Shown: positions 44,375 through 55,761 of the stretch, piece after piece | Numbering within the stretch: the first letter of the stretch is position 1 | How the letters are laid out: the number at the start of each line of letters is the position of its first letter | NCBI GenBank assembly: GCA_916613615.1 | Contig: OU744728.1 | Coordinates: 27,607,450 to 27,671,449 of the forward strand | DNA: 64,000 nucleotides | Origin: Steromphala cineraria | Taxonomy: Eukaryota > Mollusca > Gastropoda > Trochida > Trochidae | Reading direction: 5' to 3' | Position numbers and translations under genes: made by a program | Notes under the pieces: model-generated | What the model was told of the DNA's origin: nothing | Database searches by the model: none | Seen by the model: only the letters and a program-made list of their open reading frames with translations

Positions 44375-46819
44375 ATGTTCATGCTATTCCTGTACCTATG
44401 TGGTCCATCATTCTGCAGCAGTTGGTCACCTTTGTCACTGTGTACAACCTCTTATGACGTAGAAGACCATGGTCTGTATGTCGATTGTCATGGGAGAAGT
44501 CTTACTGAGATCCCAACCAATTTTTCAATCAACACGACCTCTATCAATCTCAGTCAAAATCTAATCACATCAGTGATAAACTATAGTTTCATCTCTGCCC
44601 CTAAATTGAGGAATCTTGACTTGAGTAACAATGACATATCAAGCATAGAACCTCGAGCATTCTGGAAATGTCAATCCCTGAAGGCCCTCGACATTGCACA
44701 AAACAAGGTATATTTGAATGGCAGTGTATTCAAGTACCTGGATAATCTTCAAAACCTAACAATGGATGGCTGTTACGATGCTGAAGTGCTTCAACCGCTG
44801 GCAGGTCTTGAATCATTAGAGATCGTTGCTGAGCAAGGATGCGTCGTAGAAGGCTCTGAATACCTTGTAAATCTAAGGAATCTCCGTATAGAAGGGGGGT
44901 TATATTGCAGCAATAACACCTTTGAGAAATTTAACAGTTCAAAACTTGTTACATTAATAATTGATGCTGAACTCGGTCATATTGAGATAAATGCATTGGC
45001 TCCATTGCTACATTTACAAGAGCTTTCGTTCATAAATACTGTAAATGGTCTCTCTAAAGTATTCGATGCTATGTATGCTTTCCGAAACCGAACGTTAGAA
45101 ACCCTAGTTATAGAAAATGCCAAAAGCAATGGTGCATCAATGGATTTAAAGGAAGTAGAGGGGAGAACATTGACTAAAGAGAGGTTAAAATATCTTAGCC
45201 AGATCTGTCTTTCAAGCTTTTCTGCCCAAAACAACCTTATTTTGTTCATTGATATCGTATATATCGAAACCTCTCCAATTGCTAACTGTCTAAAACATAT
45301 CGATCTCAGTAGAAATATGATTACGACCTTCCCATTGGAGGGATTGTTTAATTTCATGAAATTCACAAAATTAGAATATTTTGACTTTTCTGATCAAGCT
45401 ATTCAACCAATAAAGAATTCATCAAAAGAAAGCAAAATGGGATCCTCGGGCGTTTCAAACAGCCAAACTATTGTCAAAGGGTTTATATTAACCGTACCAA
45501 AAGGTTTAAAAGTGTTCCTGTTAAGAGGAGTTGCAAAAAATTGGGGCCATCTAGACGTTAACATCACCATTAAAAATGGGCAAAGAGTAGAAAAGGTTGA
45601 CTTTTCATTTAATGGCTTAAAATCCCTAAAACATGTTTATGGATTTCAAAATGTTGTGTATTTTGATGTTTCTGGCAATGAGATTCTTGTTTTATCAAAT
45701 GACTTCTTTTCTAGTTTTGAAAGAATTGAAACGCTTAAAATGACTGATCTATCATTCCGGCAAACTATTGTTGATGCTCAAGGAAAGATGTTTTTAAGCT
45801 GTCTTCCTCAACTAAAGTATTTAGACATCAGTAACAACCGTCTTGTACAACTCCCATCAGATCTGTTCAAGCTTAACCCTCTGCTGGAGCACCTTGATCT
45901 TTCCAGGAACATCTTCACTTCAATACAAGTGCATCTCAGTATATTACCCAATCTCCTCCTCCTTAATGTGTCCTCAAATTCTATTGGATCTCTAGATAAG
46001 GAGACTACAGACGCAATTGACAGTCACTTTTGGAACACAAATAAATTGTTTGGATTAAGACTTAAGGGAAACTTTTTTGAATGCAGTTGTGGAAATTTAC
46101 AGTTCCTCTTCTGGTTGTCAGAGACAGAATTGCTTGTAGAAGAAAGTAAAGACCTGTCGTGCATAACAGAATACGGAAATATCATAAAAACAAAGGGTGT
46201 AACAAAACACGTGTTGAAGTTCTGGAGGAAATGTAAAGGGTATGAAACGTTTTCTGAAGGTATAATACTTGGATTCTTTCTATTTTGTGGCGTCCTTATG
46301 GCTCTTCTAATAGATACAAATAAGACAAAGCTCGCTTACATTCTTATTAATGCTTTAAAATATAAGGTTCCAAAACAGAGAAGGAAAGACTTCAAAACAG
46401 ATGTGTTTCTCTCTTATGCTGACGCAGATTACAGATGGGCCTGTCACGAACTTGGTGCAATTCTGGAAGAAAGAAACTTAAATCTCTTCATCTGGGACAG
46501 AGACTCAGTCCCTGGAGATTGTACTGCTGAGGTGATTACAGAAACTGTCAATCAGTGCTGGAAGACGATCTTGTACTTCACAGAGAACTATGAGCGAGAT
46601 GCCTGGAGTTACTTGACAACGATGGCTGCCATCAACTGTGTGGACAATCTTAACCCAGAACGTCTGATCTTACTCCTGCCAGAGAATGAAAACCCTCGGG
46701 TACCAGAGTGTCTGCTTCAAGTTGTTCCCGAGTCCTGCATCTTCCATATTCCTCAGAATATAGACAAAAATCATGAATTCTGGGACCAACTGGAGGGCTT
46801 TATCAAGAAAGAGCCCTAA
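44375..46819 (+). CDS. Toll-like receptor B (LRR ectodomain, TM, TIR)
   Basis: This is an intact 814-codon paralogue of TLR A with the same plan: signal peptide (MFMLFLYLCGPSFCSS), N-terminal Cys cap, leucine-rich repeats, one juxtamembrane Cys cap, a transmembrane segment (GFFLFCGVLMALLI) and a TIR domain with DVFLSYADAD, RDSVPGD and a final FW box. An in-frame ATG at 44315 would add 20 residues. I prefer 44375 because it equals the TLR A start, begins the signal peptide, and lies 15 bases after the acceptor-like CCCGTTTCAG at 44359. Most residues match TLR A, but residues about 314-405 differ strongly and hold five extra residues, and the last 25 residues also differ (PQNIDKNHEFWDQLEGFIKK). 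Both genes probably arose with the block duplication. Confidence 0.93.
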   Translation: MFMLFLYLCGPSFCSSWSPLSLCTTSYDVEDHGLYVDCHGRSLTEIPTNFSINTTSINLSQNLITSVINYSFISAPKLRNLDLSNNDISSIEPRAFWKCQSLKALDIAQNKVYLNGSVFKYLDNLQNLTMDGCYDAEVLQPLAGLESLEIVAEQGCVVEGSEYLVNLRNLRIEGGLYCSNNTFEKFNSSKLVTLIIDAELGHIEINALAPLLHLQELSFINTVNGLSKVFDAMYAFRNRTLETLVIENAKSNGASMDLKEVEGRTLTKERLKYLSQICLSSFSAQNNLILFIDIVYIETSPIANCLKHIDLSRNMITTFPLEGLFNFMKFTKLEYFDFSDQAIQPIKNSSKESKMGSSGVSNSQTIVKGFILTVPKGLKVFLLRGVAKNWGHLDVNITIKNGQRVEKVDFSFNGLKSLKHVYGFQNVVYFDVSGNEILVLSNDFFSSFERIETLKMTDLSFRQTIVDAQGKMFLSCLPQLKYLDISNNRLVQLPSDLFKLNPLLEHLDLSRNIFTSIQVHLSILPNLLLLNVSSNSIGSLDKETTDAIDSHFWNTNKLFGLRLKGNFFECSCGNLQFLFWLSETELLVEESKDLSCITEYGNIIKTKGVTKHVLKFWRKCKGYETFSEGIILGFFLFCGVLMALLIDTNKTKLAYILINALKYKVPKQRRKDFKTDVFLSYADADYRWACHELGAILEERNLNLFIWDRDSVPGDCTAEVITETVNQCWKTILYFTENYERDAWSYLTTMAAINCVDNLNPERLILLLPENENPRVPECLLQVVPESCIFHIPQNIDKNHEFWDQLEGFIKKEP

Positions 46820-47260
46820 GATAAAAGTTTGTAATGGATGAAGCTGCTTCCATATCTATAACGCAATTCACAATGTGTTGACAATTTCAGATCACAAAGC
46901 CCATCTGCTGAATCTTAAACCTTGTATTTTTTGGCTTGAATCATCCAATGTGTTACGGTATTTTTTAGGAAATGAAGTGCAACATATCTTGAACTCAAAC
47001 TTCTTATCATGTGTCTACTGCTTGGCAATAATGCTGGGCTAATTTGATTTTATATTTGTGATTATCATATGTGATGACATTTGCCAATATATATTACTAC
47101 GTTTTAAGGACTTCGTAGATACCAATTGTTGCATGTGTATATTGCTTTACATTCACGCATCTTATAAGACATTCTATTCTATGTACCGATTTTTGCCATA
47201 ATGGAGTATTTATAAAACAACTATTACTTGTTTAAAGATATATTTAAGCACATAACGACC
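46820..47260. other. TLR B downstream flank
   Basis: This matches 31476-31965 and is a probable 3' UTR and flank. No clear poly(A) signal was picked out. Confidence 0.45.
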
Positions 47261-47264
47261 TTAA

Positions 47265-47422
47265 GGGGCAGTAGCACGTTTTAAGTCGAATACAAGGTTG
47301 ATGATTGTTTTGTGTAATAAGATTTTTGACACTATCAAAATAATACATTTAGAATTTACGTACAATTATCAGTGACAAATTAAAAACATAATTTTTTTCA
47401 AAAAAAAAGTGCATCTGCCCCT
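47265..47422. mobile_element. TTAA-flanked MITE-like element, copy d (internally deleted)
   Basis: GGGGCAGTAGCACG...CATCTGCCCCT has TTAA at 47261-47264 and 47423-47426, and only 158 bp. Block A has the unoccupied TCCTTGAATGAAC at about 31965. Confidence 0.8.
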
Positions 47423-47440
47423 TTAAATGAACACCTAATA

Positions 47441-47858
47441 GTCAAAATAAAAACAACTATATCCCTACCCGTTTTGTCTGTTACGGTCCTTTTGGTCCTC
47501 TACCAAAAGACCTACACCAATTTTGATGTTTGTGATTATTAACAGATGAAATGAAGTTTCAATATTTTAGGGCTCAAAGAGTGTAGCAGTGCTTTTAACA
47601 CTCATACGACTTTCATATAAAACTTATACTAACTACCATGGGGTCCAAGAGACTCAAACGAATTTCTGGCTCATATGGTACCAGAGTCACACTGCACATT
47701 TAGCCAATATTTAACTAAAATGTGTTTTATTTAGGTATTTGAATATTTCAAAATAATTTCGACCCCCCCCCCAACAAAATTTTTTTAAATTGTGTTTAAT
47801 GAAACAATGTGTTATGTGATTGGTTGATTTTGATTTTGGATCATTTTTGTAAAAAATA
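47441..47858. other. No gene seen
   Basis: Unique AT-rich sequence with no recognised feature. Confidence 0.35.
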
Positions 47859-48361
47859 AAACCATTGGCTCTGTAGCTCATCATGCTTCACATTCAATTT
47901 TGCTTTAGGGTGTGGCTAATGTGGCTTCCCACTTTGTATGGGCCACAGGATCACAAATCCTAGAATTAAGTATCTAGGTGATGTGTTTTCAGATAACTGT
48001 AATCAATTCTAAAAAGGAAATTGCTCAATTATTCAATTGATAATTTACGGTATAGGATACAAACGTTCACCAAGCCCTTTTTAGGGCCCATAAGGTCACC
48101 AAAACTGTTAATAATGAACACAAAGTTTCAGCTTTCTATGCCTTATGCTTCTGGAGAAGAAGAAAATAGGTTTTAAGGGTGTGACCAAAGCTACAATTTA
48201 TAATCCTCTTATGTGCATGGCCCCTGTGGCCCTTATTAGGGGCCACAGGGCCACCAAAGAAGAAGTCATTATTCCACAAAGTTTAAGGACGGATGGACGG
48301 ACGCCAGACACCATGCCATGCCATAAGCCCATCGGGCCTTACAGGCTAGATAAGCTAAAAA
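47859..48361 (+). repeat. Pearl-like element, second copy
   Basis: It starts ACCATTGGCTCTGTAGCTCA and ends CCATAAGCCCATCGGGCC...TAAGCTAAAA, with a GGAC microsatellite near 48290-48305. It has two or three diverged core units with a dyad of the form GGCCC(N)nGGGGCC. No real coding capacity. Confidence 0.7.
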
Positions 48362-49499
48362 TTGCATATTTTGCCTAAAGTTATATAACCCCACAGTTAA
48401 AATTGTGCAAGCATAATTCAAATGGTATTTTTACCAGATTGACATATATCTGACTTATTCAAGATTCTTTATAGAAAAGTGTCATGAGCATATAAATTGA
48501 AATTTGTCAGAAAATATTTAACATTAAATTTTGTACCTCCTTATGCTGTGGTCTGGGGTTTGAAAGTTAATGATAATGCACATTTGTATATACGGGTAAT
48601 GAAGATTATATATAATTAATGTCATTACAATTTTCTGGCGTACATTTGGCACACTTGAACATACATAAAACTTGGTTCAATCAAATAAATTAATGTAAGT
48701 ATTATAGGTGAAGTACAACAGCTGGGGTCAAATAGGCCCTGTTTATTATGATGGTTAATGAACTAATACCAAGCAACATTGTTTTCATAACTTTTATTAC
48801 ATGAAGAAAACATGACAATGATTAAGTAGAATTCTGAGTTTTCTCATGAGCATAATGATCATATACAAACAGATGAAATATTAAAGTGAAGATATCAACC
48901 TGAAATTTGTTTTTTTCTTAATAACTAAAATCTTCAATTTCAAATTGTATAACAAATAATTCTTGGATTTTCATATGTTTGACTATGTCAAAAGAATAAA
49001 ATAATGAGCAATTTTATCTAACAAATGTCGATTAATGCCCTGTTTGCTCTACTTATAATAACCTCAAAGGTGGAGAAAACTATATCAGGAAAATCAAACA
49101 ACAATCAACAATAAGCGTCCTAACAACTGTGAAAATCTGGAATTTGAGTTTGACACAAAGTCTTTACAATATGTAACACAAGTGGGTATAAAAGTAAGAA
49201 ATCATTTCTCCAATATACAACACCAGTAAACTATGGAATCTTATCAAAAACATGAAAACAGACGATTAAAAAAAAAATTCAACAGTTTTCTTGAATTTTA
49301 TTATAATTTTAAGTCTGTAAAATTTGACTCAATTGACAAACAGATCAGGATGTTAATATTGTGAATCCTTTTTTTTCAATGTCTCACTGCAATTTCATTA
49401 GGGATCACTCCTCTTCAGATTTTATGTTTGGATCTCAAGGGAGCTGTAGTACGTTTCTCCGGTAAATGTGAGGCGAGGTCATATTGGGTTTAACACCAC
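48362..49499. other. No gene seen
   Basis: AT-rich sequence with no transposon motif or supported frame. Confidence 0.35.
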
Positions 49500-49650
49500 T
49501 TTCAAGATTATTTAACTTATATCGCGGCTGCTATAATTATTGCAGGGAGAAAGCCTGCAACACCATTGTGGCTATGCATTGCAATGAAACCTGCAAGCAT
49601 CGGCTGGAACTAGCAAACCATGGATGGAACTGCTAACCACTGCGCTTTCC
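49500..49650 (-). repeat. SINE-like dispersed repeat, fragment
   Basis: The minus strand carries a block (ATGCATAGCCACAATGGTG, TTGCAGGCTTTCTCC) also found at 60060-60160. It is preceded by GCGCAGTGGTTAGC, which resembles a tRNA-type box A. Confidence 0.45.
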
Positions 49651-50030
49651 CGCCCCCTCGGTAAACCTGACAAAACCTTTACCCATGGTAGGTGAATGTT
49701 ATTAAACTAATAGTAGCAGTTCTTAATTGAATGTAGAATGTAGAATGTAGAAGGAACGCCAATTCATTACTCTAACTTTAATGAATAAAAGGTGTTTACA
49801 CAAGAATAGCAGCCAGTAATTCCAGCTTGATTCTTGTTCATTCCTTGTAAAGTAATGAGATGATATACCAAGTGGAGTATACAGTTGGAATAAACTTATA
49901 TCTATCAAGAAACTTTGAAGAAATATTTCTATTAAAAATAAAGATACTTGGCCTTTAAATTCTTTAGAATTACAGAACATTGTCAACTCCTTCCATCTAG
50001 TATGTATTCTCATCCTGCTTGTTGTCTTAA

Positions 50031-50365
50031 AGGGGCAGTAGCACGTTTTTTTGATAATTTTATATTTTAATTTTTTCACTGATAATTGAAAGTTAATGCT
50101 AAATGTGTCAGTGTCAAAAATCTTATTACACAAACAAATCATCCATAGTCAGGGGACAAAGAATGAAGATTCACATAAAATCGATTGGCGGCCATTTTGT
50201 GTTTACACCTTTAATTCATTTTGTGTAGGAAAAAGGAATTGCAAGGCTAAACTTTACATTATATTATATATATTTGATATCTCACTGCTTCATTCAGTTT
50301 AATAAATTGTCTTTCAATTGGAACCATTTATTTTCATTTTCCTGACATCATCTTATATTCCCTCA
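50031..50365. mobile_element. TTAA-flanked MITE-like element, copy e (right end decayed)
   Basis: TTAA (50027-50030) is followed by AGGGGCAGTAGCACG and the family interior (GGCGGCCATTTTGTG, TTCATTTTGTGTAG). The right inverted end is not preserved. Confidence 0.7.
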
Positions 50366-53300
50366 AAATCATTTACATCAGTCAAAATGAAGCAATGGTA
50401 TAGCCTTTAGATTTAACAGGAATAAAATAAAATAAAATACATTGAAACAAAAATAGGTAAAATATCAAGATCTCCTCTTGATTCGCTACAAATAAACCAT
50501 TGTTCAGGAGTTTATAAACAATACCTTATGACATATATGGATACATACTTGAAATATGGAAAATATGATGATCTTTTCTACCATAGAAGAATAAAATTTT
50601 CAAGAAGACAACATTCATTTGAATCTGTGCGCAAGAGGACATGTGCGTTCAAATAACTTTATGACAATATTTTTCAAAACTGACAGGGGTCATTGGTAAT
50701 TTCCATGCTAGTTTAACTTATCTATCTAATCATTGTAATCAAGAAAATGAAAATAACATATAGAAAAGCCTTCATTTGTTAATATAAAAACTTCAAATAT
50801 TTTTTTAAAAACTTTACAAACAAAAGGCTGTTTGTGTTCTGTTAAGGAAACAAAATACCTTTCTATAAATCTAAAATCATACTGAAAACTTATCGGTAAA
50901 TTTCTATTACAATTATACAAAAATATTTTTTGTATATCTATAGATTTGTTATTTTCAACAGCACCATAAAATTATTCTTGTTCATTTTTTAAACTAAGCA
51001 GAAGACATCCCTATTCTCTATCTTACAAGTGACTCCAAAATTCAATCTACAATTTCGACATTTTGTCAAAAAATTTAAAAATTTTCGAAAGCGAGGCTCC
51101 TGGTCTTGGTAACAGCAGAGGGTAACGCGGGGATCTTTACGCTATGACCATGCAAATAAAGGACAATGTATAAAGGCTTAAAAAATTAATTTTTATCATA
51201 ATGTGATCAGTTATCCGAAAAATACTGTTACAAACAGTTACTTTACTTCAAAGAATCTTTTCGTTTCATATAGTGATTTTATTCATTATTTCCACCAACT
51301 CGGCAAAACATTTATACATCCTTCACAAACATTTTACAGCAGCGAGGTTTCTCATCAAAACAATTTTTAAACTAAGCAGAAGATATTCCAGTTCCCTATC
51401 TATAAACTCAAAATTCAATTGACAATTTCGACGTTGAAAAATTGGCAGAAAATTCCATTTTTCAATGCAAAAATCCATGTCTAGGTTACAGCAGACTATA
51501 ACACTGATGGAACTTTCACAACACATCTCAAGTCATTCGCTCCACCGACAACCTAGGATATATCCACTGGTTAGGAGTGATATACATCTGAGATCTAGTG
51601 TTATTAAGCTGAAGTCCCCCGAATCTCATTGATAACAGAACAAACATATCTAACAACCAAACTCTGTAAACTGCTCTGAGGGGTGGTGTGATCTCTAGAT
51701 TGTTGTCAACTGATTCTAGCCTGGAAAGTCATATTCCCTCGATTTGTTATTTCAACAGGCCTTTGATTAAGTACAAATTCTATGGATTAGAAATTATTAT
51801 TCTGAGAGTGCGGAATTTCAATACAGATTCTTGTATCTTTGTCAAACATGTATATACAGGCATCTGTATCGTAACTCTTAGAATAAAGAAGTTGTAACCC
51901 AATACATTTGTTCCTACCGGTAGTTGTTTGAAACTTCTAAATGCCAACCAGCCATCTGTATTGAAAGGTTGTACTCTGAGAATAAAGAAGTTGTAATCCA
52001 AAGAATTTCTTCTTACTGATATTTGTTTCCAACCTCGAAATGAAACTCAAAGGTGTTTGATTGTTTGAATTTATGACAGGTCACGAAAATGGCCACCTGA
52101 CTCAGATAAGAAACATACTAAGGTATGAGTGATATGTCCAATCTGCTTTCAATGAGATTGTTGTCTCCCAAAAGGCACTGCTTACTCTTATGGTCACTCA
52201 TGTTTTGAATAGACTGTAGAACAACCTTTTCAACTTGAGGATTGGAGTGTCAAATATTCTGACAATCATTCATATTTTTTAAAAAGCTTCGTCATAACAA
52301 ACATTTTAAAATCAGACAAAGCCATCAAATTCTACACATGGAATGCTTTTACTTAATAAACTATAAACTATACATCAACTTTCAAGAACATTTTGCTTCA
52401 AAAACTACATTCATATCTACATTTCAGCAGCAATCTCATGTGTTAAAAATATAGATTTTTGCAACTTTAACAAATTTTGTAATTTAATACTTGGTAATAA
52501 TTGTTACTCTTAAAACATAACAAGCGGACAGTGTGATATATCCTCCCTCTTGAGGGAAAAGGATGAAACATATCAAACAATGGTTCAATATGAAAAGTGT
52601 ATTTTTTAATTAACCAATAACAATATTTAACTTGAAAACTATCCTGATCAGATCACTGGTGGTTTTTTCATCCTAATCATTACTGATGATTATTCAGTAA
52701 ACCAAGTTTCAATGAGCTAGGCCTTAAAGTTTTTTCGAGTTCTGGGCCAAAACAAAATTCTAAATTGGGTTTCCTTGGAAACAGCTACAAGTAAATGAGG
52801 GAAAAGTTACAAATTTAAAGGCACCGCTCCTTATGAAGTTTCAATGAGTTACACCTTTGATTGTGGGTCTGAAAACAAAATTCCAATTAAGTTGCATTTC
52901 CATGGAAACGACCAAAACAAATCTAGGAAGATACCAAACAGAAAAGGTTGTTTCTATAGTGTTATGTATAATGGCAATCAGTCAGTATTTAATAACTTTA
53001 TATCATCATTATAAAAGATAGGGCAATTGGAATGAGAATATCATATATATAACCACATATATGCTGAAAATCTTACAAGGACATGGGGGTCAAAGACATT
53101 TATGGATAGATGTTAAATTATTTCATGTTTCTCACATCATAAGAAAATTTTCCAATTTGAAGTCAAAATTTACATACACTCAGTAAAGTGGTTACTCAAT
53201 TGAAACTCAGGGTTTAAGGTTACTCATTAATGTGAGTAAACACATATTAAATTTGCAAAAACAAATATTGATTCAAATGAAATTGTCTAAAGTTTAACTT

Positions 53301-54640
53301 TTATAATGACCATAAATGTTTGTCTTTGGGGTATAACTGAAGTGTTACTAATTGATTAATTATGATAACCTCAACACGTTATTACCAAACCTTTAAAATA
53401 GGAAGAGACAGAGATTTAAGGATGATCAACTTATACATATTTGACAAAGTTACGTTTCCATATAGTGTCTTATACCATATTAAATCAGCCCTTTAGAAGT
53501 GGTTTAAATGTTTCACACCAAAGAGCTAATATATATAGATCATAATGGTGTCCTTGCCTAGAAATTAACCAACAGTTCATCCAATAATTTGGAACGCTGA
53601 AAGCAGTGGCACGAAGCAAATGTATTTTTAAAATGGCGCTTTTATGAAAAAGTATATTTATGATAGAGTAAATAGTTGATGAGAAGACTTCTTAAAGGGC
53701 AGTTACCCTGATATGGGTAACCTATCAGGGGAGATAACTTGTGTAGTATTTGAAATTATACAGCCTTGCTATCATTCAAACTTGTAGGTACTTATTTCAG
53801 TATTCACTATTTGAATACTCTTACATATTCAACTAATCTTCTGATTGACATAAAATCAGTCTTAAAACTTTGAAAGTGTTGATAAAAACCTCTTACCTAC
53901 AGATCTAATGATGTGAAAAGTCTTAAAATGCTTTTCACCACATCTACAAGTCGGTGATAATAAGAAATTCCAAATATGTAAGACAGTCTTTCATTGAAAT
54001 TATCTACAGTGCTATCTGAATAGATAGATGGTTTAAACTGCACATAATTTTTCTTTATGAATTCCATTAAAATGTCAAATTGAAAAATATGTGTAATAAC
54101 AAGTTATTAATAATGTGTTCTGACATTGATCAAATAATATGTAATAAAACATAATATGCATGAAAATGCATTAACAAAATCAACCCTCAAATTCAACCCT
54201 AAATGTCAGTGGCTGAAGAATATCACCATCCCTTCACTTTCATAAAGCAATCCGAAGAACTTTTCTGATATTGTGGTTCATGAAAATATGAATCTGTGAA
54301 AAAATGGCATGGACGCAGCCACTCAAAATATCAAAATAATACTGAATCACAGATGGTATGTCTTTGGTGGCTGTTCTAAAAAATTTTTTGAACTTAGATC
54401 AAAGTTTCGTCTTCAAGTTGTATCTATTCTGATCATTCTCAGTTTGAAATTGTCTGCTAGTACGCACGCTGCTTCGTTTGACCCGCCGCAATATCGGGAC
54501 GAGGAGAACACCGTCATTAGCCGACCCTGTTGTTGTACCTGTGGGGAGATAATATTGACAAATGATTAAACAGACAGTCCTATTTGTGTATTTTAATTGA
54601 AAACAAAATTCAAGGGGATATTCCAGTTTATATAAATGAT
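50366..54640. other. No gene recognised; diverged short repeats
   Basis: Two diverged copies of a sequence of about 75 bp (TTTTAAACTAAGCAGAAGA, CAATTTCGAC) lie at about 50990-51065 and 51365-51435. A two-unit repeat (AGAATAAAGAAGTTGTAA) lies at about 51880-52030. I looked here for the missing last exons of the minus-strand phosphatase and did not find the expected SS-HYCG-type motif. The 86-codon plus frame at 54309-54569 has no recognised domain. Confidence 0.4.
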
Positions 54641-54688
54641 GTTATTATGTGAGCGTAATTTTCCGGCGATCCGATTGGTCGAGAACCG

Positions 54689-54838
54689 GTCACGTGACAG
54701 TCGACAGAAAGTGATATTGACTTGACCCCCGTGACCCCGAGTCCGACCAAAAGTGATATTGACTTGAGTTACTAAAAATAGAGTCGATGACGTCAAACCG
54801 TTGTTTCATGACGTCATGCTATTGTTATCATGACGTCA
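54689..54838. promoter_or_regulatory. Cluster of CRE-like and E-box palindromes
   Basis: TGACGTCA occurs at 54788, 54809 and 54831 within 51 bp. GTCACGTGAC is at 54689-54698, with an ATTGGT (inverted CCAAT) just before it. It may be promoter-like or part of a repeat; no gene start was tied to it. Confidence 0.35.
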
Positions 54839-54930
54839 TTGACCCGTCCTCGCCAACAATCAAGCCCAAATGCCGCTCATTGCTGTAGGTTTCCATTATG
54901 TCTTGATTTTTTTGACCTAGACATAATAAA

Positions 54931-55034
54931 ACAATTATGGACTGGTGAGTTCGGTCAATACCTGTTTTTATAGACCCGAGTAAAACAATATCGACCTCGG
55001 ACTTCGTCCTCGGTCATCACCAGTATATAATTGT
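54931..55034. mobile_element. Small inverted-repeat element or its remnant
   Basis: ACAATTATGGACTGGTGA at 54931-54948 pairs with TCACCAGTATATAATTGT at 55017-55034 with two mismatches. Confidence 0.5.
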
Positions 55035-55277
55035 ATATTATCAGCTCATGATTAAGACCCAGCTAGGTTGAAATGTGTTACTTGGGGTAACATATTTGTT
55101 AATTTAAATCTTGTGATAATAAAGACCGACCACTCGTTAAAAAACCCAAACACTTTCAGAAGTGCAGCAATTCATAAGCACTACCAGTGTGAAAAGCCTT
55201 GCTGTAGAATTACAAGATATTGTTGTTTAGTATAATCATCAACCAATCAATTTATTTTCAAGACAATGACTTCAAAC

Positions 55278-55562
55278 TACCATATTTCCTTTTCAGACCA
55301 CCTTTACCCCAGGCGTAATCAAGACACGGCTTCTATTTGAGGCCGGCGTCTATTTATTTTTTAGTAGGAAATATATGTGTATAGATGGTGTAAAGGGAGA
55401 ATACTTTATTTCAATTCAACTACGGGTGCATTAATTAATCAACTCTTCACCCGGCGCTTATTTGAAACCCGGCATCTATTCGAGACCCGGCGTGTATTTA
55501 CTAAAACACCCATACCCCCGGCCTCTATTCGAGGCCTGGCGTCAATTCGAGGAAATATGGTA
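55278..55562. mobile_element. TA-target inverted-repeat element next to a phosphatase splice site
   Basis: TACCATATTTCCT at 55278-55290 and AGGAAATATGGTA at 55550-55562 are exact complements; TA is the likely target duplication. The interior repeats CCGGCGTCTATT and TTCGAGGCC-like motifs. It ends 15 bases before the splice donor of the exon at 55584-55761. Confidence 0.7.
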
Positions 55563-55583
55563 TGTTGGAAAAATATGCCTAAC

Positions 55584-55761
55584 CTGGAAGCCGGCCTCCT
55601 GCACCTCGTGTGCGCGGATGACATGAGACAGACCGTTACGATCAAGGAATGAAAGCAGAGCCTCGCAACTGAAGAAGTGGGCTGTGCCGCGTCGAGTGTT
55701 GAACACAAACCCATCATTTTCTTTCAAGTCCTGGAGAACCTCTGACGTCACTAGATCAGCA
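55584..55761 (-). CDS. Phosphatase exon viii (RAHE)
   Basis: This 178-nt exon encodes [40 protein letters not shown] and [14 protein letters not shown], with the last metal-binding His. It ends in phase 0 before a weaker donor, GTTAGG. Confidence 0.9.

Larger units (their letters stand above)
37029..47440 (+). repeat. Block B: paralogue of the block-A segment carrying the TLR
   Basis: Homology to block A begins at TTTGAATTGTACAGATAACC (compare 9933 and 17528). It runs through the Tc1 remnant, the 195-bp repeat, the DIRS-like remnant, the old I-LINE relic and the TLR, and fades after the TTAA element near 47440. Order and orientation match block A once the later insertions there (L4, pearl-like array, I-LINE, tandem duplication) are removed. 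Divergence is clearly greater than between the two tandem copies. Confidence 0.88.

Noticed and set aside
49020..49320. Retrotransposon tail in AT-rich sequence
   Set aside because: Some phrases look coding (AGTAAACTATGGAATCTTA) but no motif order could be supported.
53690..53750. Eighth TTAA element (TTAAAGGGCAGTTACCC)
   Set aside because: The end differs after GGGCAG, the family interior does not follow, and the stretch is a short local hairpin (GTTACCC...GGGTAAC).
54309..54569. 86-codon plus-strand gene
   Set aside because: No recognised domain, no supporting context, and composition like the surrounding intergenic DNA.
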